A DNA stretch of 64,000 bases, from the NCBI GenBank assembly GCA_035545735.1, contig DASZXS010000027.1, positions 62,001-126,000 on the forward strand. The letters run 5' to 3'. The stretch comes from JAJYKC01 sp035545735 (GTDB lineage: Bacteria > Acidobacteriota > Terriglobia > Bryobacterales > Bryobacteraceae). Shown here one piece after another: positions 52,273 to 61,238 of this stretch. A program made the position numbers and the translations under genes. Position 1 is the first letter of the stretch. Each line of letters starts with the position of its first letter. The notes under the pieces were generated by a model. It saw only the letters and a program-made list of their open reading frames with translations, was not told the origin of the DNA and did no database searches.

Positions 52273-53286
52273 CTACGGCTCGCCGGACACCTTCACCAGC
52301 AGCTTTCCGGTATTTTGTCCGCTGAAGAGTTTCAACAGCGCTTCCGGTGCGTTCTCGATTCCTTCGACCATCTCCGTCCGGTAGCGGAGTTTCCCCTCGG
52401 CATACCAGGTGACAAGGTCCCGCACGGCCGGCGCGGCGTTCGCCAGATGATCCAGAATGATAAAGCCCTGCATCCGGGCGCGGCGAATGATGAGCATGGC
52501 CAGATTGGACGGTCCCGGAGACGGCCGCGTGGAGTTGTATTGCGAGATCATGCCGCAAAGCGGGATGCGGGCGTGGTTGTTGATGAGAGGGAGAACGGCA
52601 TCAAGAATAGGGCCTCCGACGTTATCGAAATAGATGTCGATTCCTTGCGGGCAGTGTTTGCGCAGGCTTTCGAAGACGTTCTCATTCCGGTAGTCGATGG
52701 CCGCATCGAAGCGCAGGTCATCCCGGATCCAGGCGCATTTCTTTTCTCCCCCGGCGATGCCCACCACGCGGCACCCCTTCAGCTTTCCAATCTGACCCAC
52801 AAGCGACCCTACAGCGCCCGCGGCGGCCGAGACCACCAGGGTCTCTCCTTGCTTGGGTTCCCCAATTTCCAACAGCCCGTAGTGGGCTGTCAGGCCGATG
52901 TGCCCCAAAAGAGCGAAGTGGGCCTCGAGCGGAACCGGCGCGGGCGGAAGCTTGGAATAACCCGTGCCGTCCGATAGTGCGTAGGTTTGCCAGCCGGGGA
53001 GCCCCTGCACGAGGTCGCCGGCCGAGAACCCGGGGTGGCGCGATTCTTCCACGATACCGATCCCAATGCCGCGCATAACCTCGCCCAGAGGGATGGCGGG
53101 TAAATACGTGTCGGCGGCGTTCATCCAAGCGCGGTTCGTGGGATCGAGCGACAGGTAAATAGTGCGGAGAAGGAATTCGCCGTCCCGGGGCTCGGGCACT
53201 GCTTGTTCCCGCCAGGCGAAATTTTCAACCTTCACCTCGCCATCGGGCCGCGAAGCCAGTAGCCACTGCCGGTTCGTTCTGGTCAT
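52273..53286 (-). CDS. Zinc-independent MDR NADP(H) oxidoreductase (CurA-like)
   Basis: The 337-residue protein belongs to the medium-chain reductases of the leukotriene B4 12-hydroxydehydrogenase/CurA type that reduce enones or oxidise alcohols with NADP(H). It has RPDGEVKVENFAWREQAVPE, the Rossmann motif AAAGAVGSLVGQIGKLKG, IAGGEKKCAWIRDDLRFDAA, YFDNVGGPILDAVL and CGMISQYN. Zinc-binding residues are absent. It converges with the ABC ATPase at 5 bp. Confidence 0.9.
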   Translation of the reverse strand: MTRTNRQWLLASRPDGEVKVENFAWREQAVPEPRDGEFLLRTIYLSLDPTNRAWMNAADTYLPAIPLGEVMRGIGIGIVEESRHPGFSAGDLVQGLPGWQTYALSDGTGYSKLPPAPVPLEAHFALLGHIGLTAHYGLLEIGEPKQGETLVVSAAAGAVGSLVGQIGKLKGCRVVGIAGGEKKCAWIRDDLRFDAAIDYRNENVFESLRKHCPQGIDIYFDNVGGPILDAVLPLINNHARIPLCGMISQYNSTRPSPGPSNLAMLIIRRARMQGFIILDHLANAAPAVRDLVTWYAEGKLRYRTEMVEGIENAPEALLKLFSGQNTGKLLVKVSGEP

Positions 53287-53328
53287 GATGGGACGAATTC
53301 TACCACTCGATAAAAGAGAGAAGGTATG

Positions 53329-54984
53329 CTAACGCGGCGGTTGAGGCTTCCGGCGTGCCCGCGAGTTCCCGAATAACCGTGGAAACCGCAGCACGCGGGC
53401 ACGATTTCGTTCTTCTTCGAGATGGCGCGCGCGGGCGCGCAGGAGGTCCTTCAGAGTAATCACTCCGGTCAGCTTGCCGGCGGCCACCACCAGCAGGCGT
53501 GTCAGACCCGTCTCCGCCATGCGGTATACCACCACGCGCAGTGGATCGTCGGGAAACACGCACGGCTGCTCCTCGGGCGATTGAAACCGCTGCTGGTCTT
53601 CGGTGTCCGGAGGCCCCATCACCTCATGCACGAAGAGAAGTTCCAGCGGATCCACCGAGTATTCCCGGCTGAGATGATATCCGCGCCGGGCGATCTTTTC
53701 CGTGAGGATGGAGCGTTTGAGAGTAAGGACAGTGAAGCCGTGCGCGAGCAAGCAGGCGATCAACAGTGGAAGAAGAGCATTGACGTCGTGCGTCAGCTCC
53801 AGCGCGAAGATCATCCCGGTGAAAGGCGAGCGCATGGTGCCGCCGAGGATTGCGCCCATGCTGATGAGCTCCCAGAAACCAAGTCCTTCGTACGGCAGGA
53901 ACATGGATTCAATGCCGCCGAGCGCTCCACCCATCATCAGTAGCGGCGCCAGGACTCCACCCGACGTGCCGGAGCCGAGCGAGATGGCCCACATCGCCGA
54001 TTTCACCAGCAGCACCCCCGCGATCATGCCATGTCCCACATCCCCGCGAAGAATGCTGCCGATGGTATCGTATCCGACGCCTAGCGCCTGGGGGAAAATC
54101 AACCCGCCGGCTCCGATTACCAGGCCGCCAATGGCCGGCCACCACATCCAGTGGATGGGAAGCTTTTGAAACACGTCCTCGGAGGCATACACGGCGAGAG
54201 TCAGCAGCGCGGAGAGTGCGCCCGCGAGAATACCCACAACGCCGCACCCGACCAGGCTCTCGGGTCCGATGAGGGCGGGATGGAGAGGCACCGGGAAGAG
54301 CGGCCCCGCGCCAAGGACGAAATAGCGCGCCGCCCCCGCGGTGGCGCTGGCAAGCCCGACCGGGATGAGGCTGCGCGGCTTCCATTCAAAAAGAAGTAAC
54401 TCCACGGCTAGCAGGGTGGCGGAAATGGGGGAGGCAAACGTCGCCGCCATCCCCGCCGCGGCGCCCGCGACCAGCAGGGTCTTACGCTCGGCGGCGGTGA
54501 GATGAAGGAATTGCGCGATCAGCGATCCGAACGCTCCGCCGGTCATAATGATAGGACCTTCGGCTCCGAACGGTCCGCCGGTTCCGATTGCGATGGCGGA
54601 AGACAGCGGCTTAAGAATCGCAAGCCTTGGCTCCACCCGGCTGCCATTCATGAGGATCGACTCGATCGCCTCGGGAATGCCGTGTCCGCGAATGCGCTCC
54701 GAGCCGTATCTGGCCATGAGTCCGACGACCAGTCCGCCGAGGATGGGCGGCGCGAGCAGCCAAAGCCCAAGATGATTCTGCGCCGGAGAGCTGAGGGCGG
54801 TGCTCCAGCGGTGATAGAAGGAAAGATTCGTTACCAGGCCAATGAGCCGCAAAAGCGCCCAGGCAACGTAGGTGCCGACGATACCGATGACGATGGCCAG
54901 TCCCGAGATAGGCAGGACACGGGCTGTAGTGGTGAAGTCGCCGAGTTCCTCGTACTTCTTTTGCCTGGTCACCGACGCCGCCAT
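53329..54984 (-). CDS. ClC-type chloride channel/transporter with CBS domains
   Basis: The 551-residue protein is a ClC with ~10 helices and a C-terminal CBS pair (~430-540; VHEVMGPPDTE, GVITLKDLLRARARHLEEE). The gating Glu is kept in GGPFGAEGPI. The GSGIP selectivity motif reads GHGIPEA, so the Ser of CLC-ec1 is His. In the helix that carries the internal proton Glu of antiporters, ATLLAVELLLFEW has Leu at the aligned place, which points to a channel. Third gene of MarR-ClC-ClC, 21 bp after its paralog. Confidence 0.9.
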   Translation of the reverse strand: MAASVTRQKKYEELGDFTTTARVLPISGLAIVIGIVGTYVAWALLRLIGLVTNLSFYHRWSTALSSPAQNHLGLWLLAPPILGGLVVGLMARYGSERIRGHGIPEAIESILMNGSRVEPRLAILKPLSSAIAIGTGGPFGAEGPIIMTGGAFGSLIAQFLHLTAAERKTLLVAGAAAGMAATFASPISATLLAVELLLFEWKPRSLIPVGLASATAGAARYFVLGAGPLFPVPLHPALIGPESLVGCGVVGILAGALSALLTLAVYASEDVFQKLPIHWMWWPAIGGLVIGAGGLIFPQALGVGYDTIGSILRGDVGHGMIAGVLLVKSAMWAISLGSGTSGGVLAPLLMMGGALGGIESMFLPYEGLGFWELISMGAILGGTMRSPFTGMIFALELTHDVNALLPLLIACLLAHGFTVLTLKRSILTEKIARRGYHLSREYSVDPLELLFVHEVMGPPDTEDQQRFQSPEEQPCVFPDDPLRVVVYRMAETGLTRLLVVAAGKLTGVITLKDLLRARARHLEEERNRARVLRFPRLFGNSRARRKPQPPR

Positions 54985-55005
54985 CCTCGACGGCCGACTA
55001 GTTGG

Positions 55006-56712
55006 CTATTCCCTCAGATTGGTTACCTTCCCATCGTCATTCGCCGGGAACCCGTTCTTGGATTCCGGCGCGTCTTCTTCGGACCGCCCGAAAAAGAATG
55101 GAATGTGCAGTACCCGGCTGCGGTCGCGTTCTTCTTCGAGATGCCGCGTGCGGGCTCGCAAAAGGTCTTGCAGGGTTAGCGTCCCCACGAGACTCGATGC
55201 ATCGCCGCGCTCCACCACGGGGAGGCGCGTTAAACCATTCTCGGCCATGCGGTAGACAACCACGCGGAGCGGCTCGTCCGGATATGCGGTGACGGCGCCC
55301 GGCTGGTCGAGAAGAGCGAGCATATCGTCCTCCATATTGAAATCGGAGTTCATCACTTCGTGCACGAATAGAAGCTCCAGCGGGTCTACTTCATATTCGG
55401 CGCTCAGATGATAGCCGCGGCGGGCGATTTTTTCGGTGAGAATCGACCGTTTTAACACCAGAACGCTGAAGCCGTAGGAAACCACCGTGGCCACCACCAG
55501 AGGCAATAGGGAGTTCCAGTCGTGAGTCAGCTCGGCCGCGAACAGAATGGCCGTCAGTGGCGCGCGCATCGTGCCTCCCAGCATCGCGCCCATACTGATC
55601 AGAGGCCAGAAGCCCAGGCCCGCCGTGGGCAGAAACATGGTTTCCAGTCCTCCCAGCGCGCAGCCCATCATCAGCAGGGGAGCCAGGACGCCTCCGGAGG
55701 TGCCGGAGCCGAGCGCCGTGGCCCAGATGATCGACTTCACCAGCAGCACGCCGATGATCGCCGTCCGGGTAAAGTCGCCTTGTAGAAAAGAGCCGATCAC
55801 ATCGTAGCCCACGCCCAGCGCCGGCGGGAAGATCAGACCGCCGATTCCCACGACGACGCCGCCGATGGCGGGCCACCACATCCAGTGCACGCGCGTGTGG
55901 TGAAACAGGTCTTCCGCCGCGTACACCGCCTGGGTTACGGCGACCGAAAGAACGCCTGCCAGCAGACCGGCCGCGAGGCAGCCCAGCAGGATTTCCGGGC
56001 CAAGAAGGATGGGGTGCGAGGTGACCGGGAATACCGGGCCAATTCCAAGAACATAACGCCGGGCCGCGCCGGCGGTGACGCTGGCGAGCGCTACGGGAAT
56101 GAGGCTGCGGGGCTTCCATTCGAATAGAAGCAACTCCACCGCCAGCAGGATGGCGGCGAGAGGAGCCGCGAAGGTGGCCGCCATGCCCGCGGCCGCGCCG
56201 GCTACCATCAGCGTCTTCCGTTCGTTGCTGGTTAAGTGGAAGAGCTGGGCGATCATCGAGCCGACGGTGCCGCCGGTCATAATAATCGGCCCTTCCGCGC
56301 CGAACGGGCCGCCCGAACCAATTGCGATGGCCGAGGAGACTGGTTTCAGCACGGCGAGTCGCGGTTGCACCCGGCTGCCGTTCATTAGGATCGACTCGAT
56401 CGCCTCGGGGATTCCATGCCCGCGAATGCGGTCCGAGCCGTAGCGCGCCATATACCCGACGATCAACCCGCCCACCACGGGCACCAGGATCGCCCACGCC
56501 TCCAGATGATTCCCCGCGGGCGATACGAGACTCGTTCCCCAACGGCCGTAATAGAACAGGTTGGTGAAGATTCCGATGAGCCGCATCAGCGCCCAGGCGA
56601 GATAGGTGCTCGCGACGCCGATGACAAGCGCCAGCAGACATAGGGGGATCACCCGGGTTGTCATGGTGAAGTCACCCAGCGTCTTGTTGGTGAATTCTCT
56701 GGCCTTCTTCAC
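55006..56712 (-). CDS. Second ClC-type chloride channel/transporter with CBS
   Basis: The 568-residue paralog of the next gene has the same architecture and shares GHGIPEAIESILMNGSRV, GGPFGAEGPIIMTGG and AVELLLFEWKPRSLIPVALA. The CBS pair at the end reads VHEVMNSDFNMEDD and GTLTLQDLLRARTRHLEEE. GTG 56712 overlaps the stop of the MarR gene (GTGA), so the two are coupled. Tandem copies that have diverged may form heterodimers or have different gating. Confidence 0.9.
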   Translation of the reverse strand: MKKAREFTNKTLGDFTMTTRVIPLCLLALVIGVASTYLAWALMRLIGIFTNLFYYGRWGTSLVSPAGNHLEAWAILVPVVGGLIVGYMARYGSDRIRGHGIPEAIESILMNGSRVQPRLAVLKPVSSAIAIGSGGPFGAEGPIIMTGGTVGSMIAQLFHLTSNERKTLMVAGAAAGMAATFAAPLAAILLAVELLLFEWKPRSLIPVALASVTAGAARRYVLGIGPVFPVTSHPILLGPEILLGCLAAGLLAGVLSVAVTQAVYAAEDLFHHTRVHWMWWPAIGGVVVGIGGLIFPPALGVGYDVIGSFLQGDFTRTAIIGVLLVKSIIWATALGSGTSGGVLAPLLMMGCALGGLETMFLPTAGLGFWPLISMGAMLGGTMRAPLTAILFAAELTHDWNSLLPLVVATVVSYGFSVLVLKRSILTEKIARRGYHLSAEYEVDPLELLFVHEVMNSDFNMEDDMLALLDQPGAVTAYPDEPLRVVVYRMAENGLTRLPVVERGDASSLVGTLTLQDLLRARTRHLEEERDRSRVLHIPFFFGRSEEDAPESKNGFPANDDGKVTNLRE

Positions 56713-57161
56713 GCGGCGTTCTCCCTCCGTGTGCGCCCGCGGCGCGATACGGAACGAAGAGTGGACGCGAGCTTCGGGCCGAGAGTTTCGAGTTCTTCCC
56801 GGTGAGCTTCCGTGAGTTTTCGCAGGACCGCAGAGCCGGAGCGCGTCAAGGAAACGATGACCTCGCGGTGATCGGAATCCCCGTGCTGGCGCTTCACCAG
56901 ACCGTGGTCCGCCAGCCGGTTAATCAGCTCCACGGCGCTGTGATGCCGAATGAGAAGCCGCCCGGCAAGCTCCGAGACCGTCGTCTTGTGTCCTGCCGGA
57001 ATTCCGCGAATCGCCAGCAAAAGCTGGTGTTGGCGCGGTTCAACTCCGTGGAGCCGGGCCTGATCTTCGCTGAAGCGAAGGAAGCGCCGGATTTGAAAAC
57101 GAAACTCGGATAACGCGCGGTAGTCGGCCAGAGTAAAATCGGAAGCTTGGTCCTCACGCAC
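56709..57161 (-). CDS. MarR-family regulator of the ClC operon
   Basis: The 150-residue protein has a MarR fold: EFRFQIRRFLRFSEDQARLH, RQHQLLLAIRGIPAGHKTTV, the recognition helix RHHSAVELINRLADHGLV, the wing HGDSDHREVIVSLTRSGSAV and a final dimer helix. GTG 57161 stands two bases from a perfect palindrome, which suggests autoregulation. No ribosome site is visible, so the start is not certain. It precedes both ClC genes with an overlap, so it likely controls them. Confidence 0.85.
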   Translation of the reverse strand: MREDQASDFTLADYRALSEFRFQIRRFLRFSEDQARLHGVEPRQHQLLLAIRGIPAGHKTTVSELAGRLLIRHHSAVELINRLADHGLVKRQHGDSDHREVIVSLTRSGSAVLRKLTEAHREELETLGPKLASTLRSVSRRGRTRRENAA

Positions 57162-57163
57162 AA

Positions 57164-57184
57164 TTATATCGTATCACGATATAA
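57164..57184 (-). promoter_or_regulatory. Perfect palindrome, candidate MarR operator
   Basis: TTATATCG (57164-57171) and CGATATAA (57177-57184) are perfect inverted arms around a 5-base spacer. The minus strand contains TATAAT at 57168-57163, a perfect -10 hexamer, so a bound MarR dimer would block the promoter. No matching -35 stands at 17 bases. Confidence 0.75.
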
Positions 57185-57278
57185 ATCCCGGCCGGCGTCC
57201 GCTGTTGCACCGCAGTTCATTAGGATTTCTTCATGCGGGAGCGGGGCGAGCGCCCGCTCCCGGGAAGGCCAGGCGCGG

Positions 57279-57575
57279 CTACCGGCGCCAGTGGCCGTGA
57301 TAGTAGCGGCCTCGATAGTAACGCGGCGCGACCCAGCGCGCCCGCGGATAAGGCCGGACCGCCCAATAGCCAGGCCGCCAGGCGTAGCGCGGACCGTTGG
57401 GGTACCAATATCCGGCCACCCAGATGTAATTTGGCCCCGGTGCGGGTGGAACATACGCTACCACTCGCGGTGGCGGAGGCGGAGGAAAGCCGATTCCAAC
57501 TCCGACGAAGACCCGTGGCCCCGCGAACACCGAACCTCCGGCAAGCAAAACAAGAGCGAGCAATTTGGTTTTCAT
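57279..57575 (-). CDS. WXXGXW-repeat exported protein
   Basis: The 98-residue protein has a signal peptide (MKTKLLALVLLAGGSVFAG), a Pro run and Tyr/Trp/Arg-rich repeats (YIWVAGYWYPN; YAWRPGYWAVRPYPR) like the BcpO-related WXXGXW proteins, ending in a Tyr/His/Arg-rich tail. AAGGAGAAG precedes ATG 57575. Likely an envelope protein; function unknown. Confidence 0.85.
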   Translation of the reverse strand: MKTKLLALVLLAGGSVFAGPRVFVGVGIGFPPPPPPRVVAYVPPAPGPNYIWVAGYWYPNGPRYAWRPGYWAVRPYPRARWVAPRYYRGRYYHGHWRR

Positions 57576-57734
57576 TTTCTTCTCCTTCCATAAGCAGCGC
57601 CGCCTTGGAAGGCGGCTCTCGCCATCTACCGATACATTTCGTTTGCCAATTACAAGTGATTGAGAATGCGAGGCTGGCCATGGTGAGCTGGTGTTTCTCC
57701 ACCACCGCCATGGCTGTTTCCGGGCGAGTCGAAG

Positions 57735-58691
57735 TCAGCGCTTCGCCCAATATTCGCCGCGAGCCTGAACCGCCAGGCCTTTGCGATCGGTGATCAATTG
57801 CAGCTTGCGGAATTCCGAAACGCGGACCGGAACATCGGAAACATACCCGATACTGTACTGGCTCCGGATTTCCTCCTCGATCTGGGAGAAGATCTGATCG
57901 ATCGAGCGCTTCTTGGAAACTTCGAAGAAGCCCCCGCCGGTTTCCCGCGACATCCGCATCAGGATTTTTCTGCCGTCGATCCCGCCGCCCATGTAAAATC
58001 CGCTATCGGAGAAATATATGGAATAGATCAGCGTGTCGGCGCGCTGGGCGGCGTGAATCGCGTCATCGAGCGTGGCCTCACTGCCGTTCTCTCCACCGTC
58101 CGTCAGGAGAATCAGAGCTTTGCGGCCGCCCTGTTTCGACATTACTTCCTCGGAGGATTTCGTCACCGCGTCATAGAGAAGGGTTCCGCCTCCGGACTGC
58201 ATGCGCAGTTCCTGGCGGCTGGGCGTATCGACATAATCGAGCGCCTCGTCCAGCCGGCTGCGCGAGGAGGTAAGTTCCTGACGAGTCTGGACCACCATGT
58301 CGAACTGCATCAGGAAGACGTGATCCTTTTCCTCGCGCAGCACTTCGTCGAGAAAACGGAGGCTCGCGCCGCGCTCAGCCGCGAGCACGCGCTGCTGGCT
58401 CATGCTGGTGTCCACCAGCAGTCCGATGGTGAGCGGAAGATCGGTCTCCCGGGCAAAGTACCGGATCGACTGCGGACGGCCGTTCTCGAGGATGGTGAAA
58501 TCGCTCTTGTCGAGGTCGCGGACGATCGCGCCCTCCTTGGTTCTCACCGAGGCGATTACGTTGACGACCTTGATGCCGGCGGAAAATGTCACGCCGTCCG
58601 GTTCCTGGGCCCGGGCGCGCGCTCCGGCCGCCAGAGCCACGGCGGAGAGAAGAAAGTCGCGGCGTCGAAGAGGGGAAAGCGGCGTACCCAT
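57735..58691 (-). CDS. Acidobacterial VWFA-related exported protein
   Basis: The 318-residue protein has a twin-arginine-like signal (RRRDFLLSAVALAAGARA) and a VWFA-type domain: LDKSDFTILENGRPQSI, GLLVDTSMSQQR with the MIDAS DxSxS, LRMQSGGGTLLYDAV and ALILLTDGGENGSEATL. This matches the VWFA-related domain widespread in Acidobacteria, a useful hint to taxonomy. ATG 58691 is taken; 58715 adds eight residues. Confidence 0.88.
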   Translation of the reverse strand: MGTPLSPLRRRDFLLSAVALAAGARARAQEPDGVTFSAGIKVVNVIASVRTKEGAIVRDLDKSDFTILENGRPQSIRYFARETDLPLTIGLLVDTSMSQQRVLAAERGASLRFLDEVLREEKDHVFLMQFDMVVQTRQELTSSRSRLDEALDYVDTPSRQELRMQSGGGTLLYDAVTKSSEEVMSKQGGRKALILLTDGGENGSEATLDDAIHAAQRADTLIYSIYFSDSGFYMGGGIDGRKILMRMSRETGGGFFEVSKKRSIDQIFSQIEEEIRSQYSIGYVSDVPVRVSEFRKLQLITDRKGLAVQARGEYWAKR

Positions 58692-58902
58692 CCTTGTGCA
58701 TGATGCGCGCTCCACGCGTTCCGTTGCATCGCGGTTTGGGCAGTGCCGGTCTCGCCGCCATTCGGGCAGGTCAGGCCGTTTTGCGGGTTGGGCTTTCTTT
58801 TTTCAGTTCTGTAATAATGACCTCTAGGAGCTTGTTGGAGGGCGCTGGGACGGCCTGATCCGTTCGCCGGACATACCCAACCGACTCCTGGAAAACAGTC
58901 CC

Positions 58903-59370
58903 ATGGATGAGCTAATCAAAAAGCTGGAAGCCGAGATCGCGGCGTTGGACTACGAACTGCGCAACGAGCTTCCGAAGGAGATTTTGCGGGCGCGCGCGCT
59001 GGGCGACCTGAGCGAAAACGCCGAATATCACGCGGCGAAGGAGCGCCAGGGACTGGTGAATGCGCGGCTGGGACAGTTGCGGACCCGGCTTCGCGAGTTG
59101 TCCATGGTGGACATGTCGCGAATTCCGCGTGACCGTGTGGGATTGGGCTCAAGCGTGGTGGTGCTGGACACCGTCAAGGACGAAGAGATCACCTACCGGC
59201 TCGTGACCAGTGAGGATGCCGATGTCGCCAAGGGCCTGATCTCCACCAGTTCTCCCATCGGGCGCGGGCTGCTGGGCAAGAAGGTCGGCGATACGGTGAT
59301 CATCCAGATACCGGGCGGGAAGCGTGAGATGGAGATCCTGCAATTGACGACCATCCACAACGCCGGTTGA
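58903..59370 (+). CDS. greA: Transcription elongation factor GreA
   Basis: Rescues backtracked RNA polymerase by promoting transcript cleavage. The 155-residue protein has the N-terminal coiled coil with the tip acidic region (LSENAEYHAAKERQG) and the FKBP-like C-terminal domain (ITYRLVTSEDADVAKGLIS, SSPIGRGLLGKKVGD). ATG 58903 gives MDELIKKLEAEI. It lies 28 bp before the phospholipid gene. Confidence 0.95.
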   Translation: MDELIKKLEAEIAALDYELRNELPKEILRARALGDLSENAEYHAAKERQGLVNARLGQLRTRLRELSMVDMSRIPRDRVGLGSSVVVLDTVKDEEITYRLVTSEDADVAKGLISTSSPIGRGLLGKKVGDTVIIQIPGGKREMEILQLTTIHNAG

Positions 59371-59398
59371 GACGCGTTTCGAAGAAAGCGGCAAGGCT

Positions 59399-60031
59399 AT
59401 GACATTTACAGGTGGGATCGGCAAAGGGGCGAACACAATCATTCGCGCCATTGTCCGGGGTTTGGCCCTGTCCAAGATTCACCCGAACGTTCTCACCTTC
59501 CTGGGCCTGGTGATCAATGGCGCCGCGGCGGTTCTGCTCGCCGCCGGAATGTTCCGCACCGCCGGCTATGTGATTATCGGCGCCGGCCTGTTTGACATGG
59601 TGGACGGCCGCGTCGCCCGGGAGACCAACCAGGTGACGCGGTTCGGAGGATTCTTTGATTCCGTTCTCGACCGCTATTCGGATCTCGCGCTGCTCATGGG
59701 TTTGCTCGTGTACTACGGTTCCATCAATCGCTCGTTCTACGTTGTGCTGACCGCAATCGTGATGACCGGCGCGGTGATGGTCAGCTATACACGCGCCCGC
59801 GCGGAGAACACCATTCCGAAGTGCAAGGTGGGCTTCATGGAGCGTCCGGAGCGCGTGGTGCTGTTGATCATCGGCGCGCTGTTCGACCGGATGGCGCCGG
59901 TGCTTTGGGTGATTGCGGTTCTTTCCAACATCACGGTGATCCACCGGATGGCCTTTACATGGCAGGAAACGAAGAGACTGGAAGAAGCCCAACTGCGCGG
60001 CGCGCGCGCCGAAAAGAGCATATCGCAGTAG
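59399..60031 (+). CDS. CDP-alcohol phosphatidyltransferase
   Basis: Integral membrane enzyme that moves a phosphatidyl group from CDP-diacylglycerol to an alcohol. The 210-residue protein has the signature DMVDGRVARETNQVTRFGG ending in FFDSVLDR, near residues 62-88, which is the D-x2-DG-x2-AR...G-x3-D-x3-D active site, and about five or six membrane spans. The lead ALSKIHPNVLTFLGLVI is typical. Alcohol specificity (glycerol-phosphate or inositol-phosphate) cannot be told. Start ATG 59399 follows greA. Confidence 0.9.
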   Translation: MTFTGGIGKGANTIIRAIVRGLALSKIHPNVLTFLGLVINGAAAVLLAAGMFRTAGYVIIGAGLFDMVDGRVARETNQVTRFGGFFDSVLDRYSDLALLMGLLVYYGSINRSFYVVLTAIVMTGAVMVSYTRARAENTIPKCKVGFMERPERVVLLIIGALFDRMAPVLWVIAVLSNITVIHRMAFTWQETKRLEEAQLRGARAEKSISQ

Positions 60032-60060
60032 CGTGAGGGCCTCGCGAAAATACTCCGCAC

Positions 60061-60090
60061 GAAAAAAGCCCCGGCCGGAGCCGGGGCTTT
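60061..60090 (-). terminator. Bidirectional terminator, strong on the minus strand
   Basis: AAAGCCCCGG (60065-60074) pairs with CCGGGGCTTT (60081-60090) around a 6-base loop. On the minus strand six T follow the stem, on the plus strand three. It ends the Lys-rich peptide transcript and probably that of the upstream plus-strand pair. Confidence 0.85.
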
Positions 60091-60135
60091 GCATGAACCC
60101 TAAGAAAGAACCACCGCCCCTAGCGGGGCGTCGTG

Positions 60136-60204
60136 CTACTTCTTCTTTTTCGGAGCAGCCTTCTTGGCGGCTTTCTTCGCGGGCTTCTTAGCTGCGTTCT
60201 TCAT
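60136..60204 (-). CDS. 22-residue Lys/Ala-rich basic peptide
   Basis: The peptide begins MKNAAKKPAKK and ends APKKKK, resembling a histone H1 tail of about 12 Lys. It is real by context: AGGGAG nine bases before ATG 60204, a near-consensus promoter 55-85 bases upstream, and a terminator after it. It is too short for standard gene calls. Such tails bind DNA or RNA nonspecifically, but function here is unknown. Confidence 0.7.
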   Translation of the reverse strand: MKNAAKKPAKKAAKKAAPKKKK

Positions 60205-60259
60205 CGATTGATTCTCCCTAACATCAAATTTGCGACCATAAAGATCGCAGTGTGATTCA

Positions 60260-60288
60260 TATATAAGGTTGTTTCGATCCAAAGTCAA
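60260..60288 (-). promoter_or_regulatory. Promoter of the Lys-rich peptide gene
   Basis: Minus-strand TTGACT (60288-60283), a 17-base spacer and TATATA (60265-60260). It matches 5 of 6 and 4-5 of 6 consensus bases with ideal spacing. Confidence 0.8.
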
Positions 60289-60434
60289 GAAAAAAATGCA
60301 ATCCCCCCTTCCGCCGCGCCAAGAACATTCTGTGCGGTATTTGTTTTTTGAGTCCGGCGCCCATTTTTTAGCTGTTATGTTCTTGCCGCCGGGCACGCGT
60401 CCGCGATAGCATCGCGGTTAAGGAGAGCACGGGA

Positions 60435-61193
60435 ATGCCGACGCGCCGCGCATTCATCTCGACGTTTTCCGCTGGAATCATCGGCCTCGCAATGGGCTCC
60501 GCGGGATGCCGGAAGAAACGTACGAGCGCGGCTTCGTCTCTTCCACCAGCGCCGCGGCGCGGCCGCATGACTCCCGAAGCCGCCCGGGAGGCGCTCAAGG
60601 CGGCGGACGGCGAAACCGGAATCGCAAGCTGGTACGGGAAACCCTACGATGGGCGGCCCGCCGCGAACGGCGAGATCTACGACATGGAGAAGCTCACCGC
60701 CGCCCATCGCACGCTTCCGTTCGGAACGTGGGTGAGGGTCACCAATCTCTCGAACGGGAAGAGTGTCGATGTTCGCATCACGGATCGCGGCCCGTTCATC
60801 AACGGACGGATCATCGATCTCTCGAAAGCCGGAGCGCGGGCCATCGACATGATCGGACCCGGCACCGCGCAGGTGAGACTCCACGTCGTGCAGGCGCCCG
60901 CGGATACCGCGGCGGCTGGTCTATTCGCTGTACAGGTGGGAGCATTCCAGGACCGCGCCCGCGCGGAAGATCTCCGCGCTTCCCTTGCATCCGATTTCAA
61001 TCCGGTCCGCGTGGTGGAACGCCGCGCCGCGCCGGTGTTCTGGCGGGTGCTGGTGGGAGAAGCGCATACGCTCGAAGAAGCCAATACGCTGGCGGCTCAA
61101 GTCCAAAGCCGCGGCGGCCAGGCCTTCGTGGTGAGCCTCGAAGGTGTATCGCTGACTGCGGCCGGCGGGGCCGACGCGTCCTCGCCGCATTAA
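60435..61193 (+). CDS. rlpA: RlpA-like septal ring protein with SPOR domain
   Basis: The 252-residue lipoprotein has a twin-arginine-like start (TRRAFISTF) and lipobox GSAGC (Cys25), a double-psi beta barrel (GIASWYGKPYDGRPAANGE; VRITDRGPFINGRIIDLS) and a C-terminal SPOR domain (GLFAVQVGAFQDRARAEDL; RVLVGEAHTLEEANTLA). RlpA enzymes cleave peptidoglycan that lacks stem peptides and SPOR sends them to the septum. ATG 60435 has AGGAGAGC upstream. Confidence 0.92.
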   Translation: MPTRRAFISTFSAGIIGLAMGSAGCRKKRTSAASSLPPAPRRGRMTPEAAREALKAADGETGIASWYGKPYDGRPAANGEIYDMEKLTAAHRTLPFGTWVRVTNLSNGKSVDVRITDRGPFINGRIIDLSKAGARAIDMIGPGTAQVRLHVVQAPADTAAAGLFAVQVGAFQDRARAEDLRASLASDFNPVRVVERRAAPVFWRVLVGEAHTLEEANTLAAQVQSRGGQAFVVSLEGVSLTAAGGADASSPH

Positions 61194-61238
61194 TTCCCGC
61201 GAGTTTTTCCGGTGGGAACGCACTAGGTTTTTGTCCCC

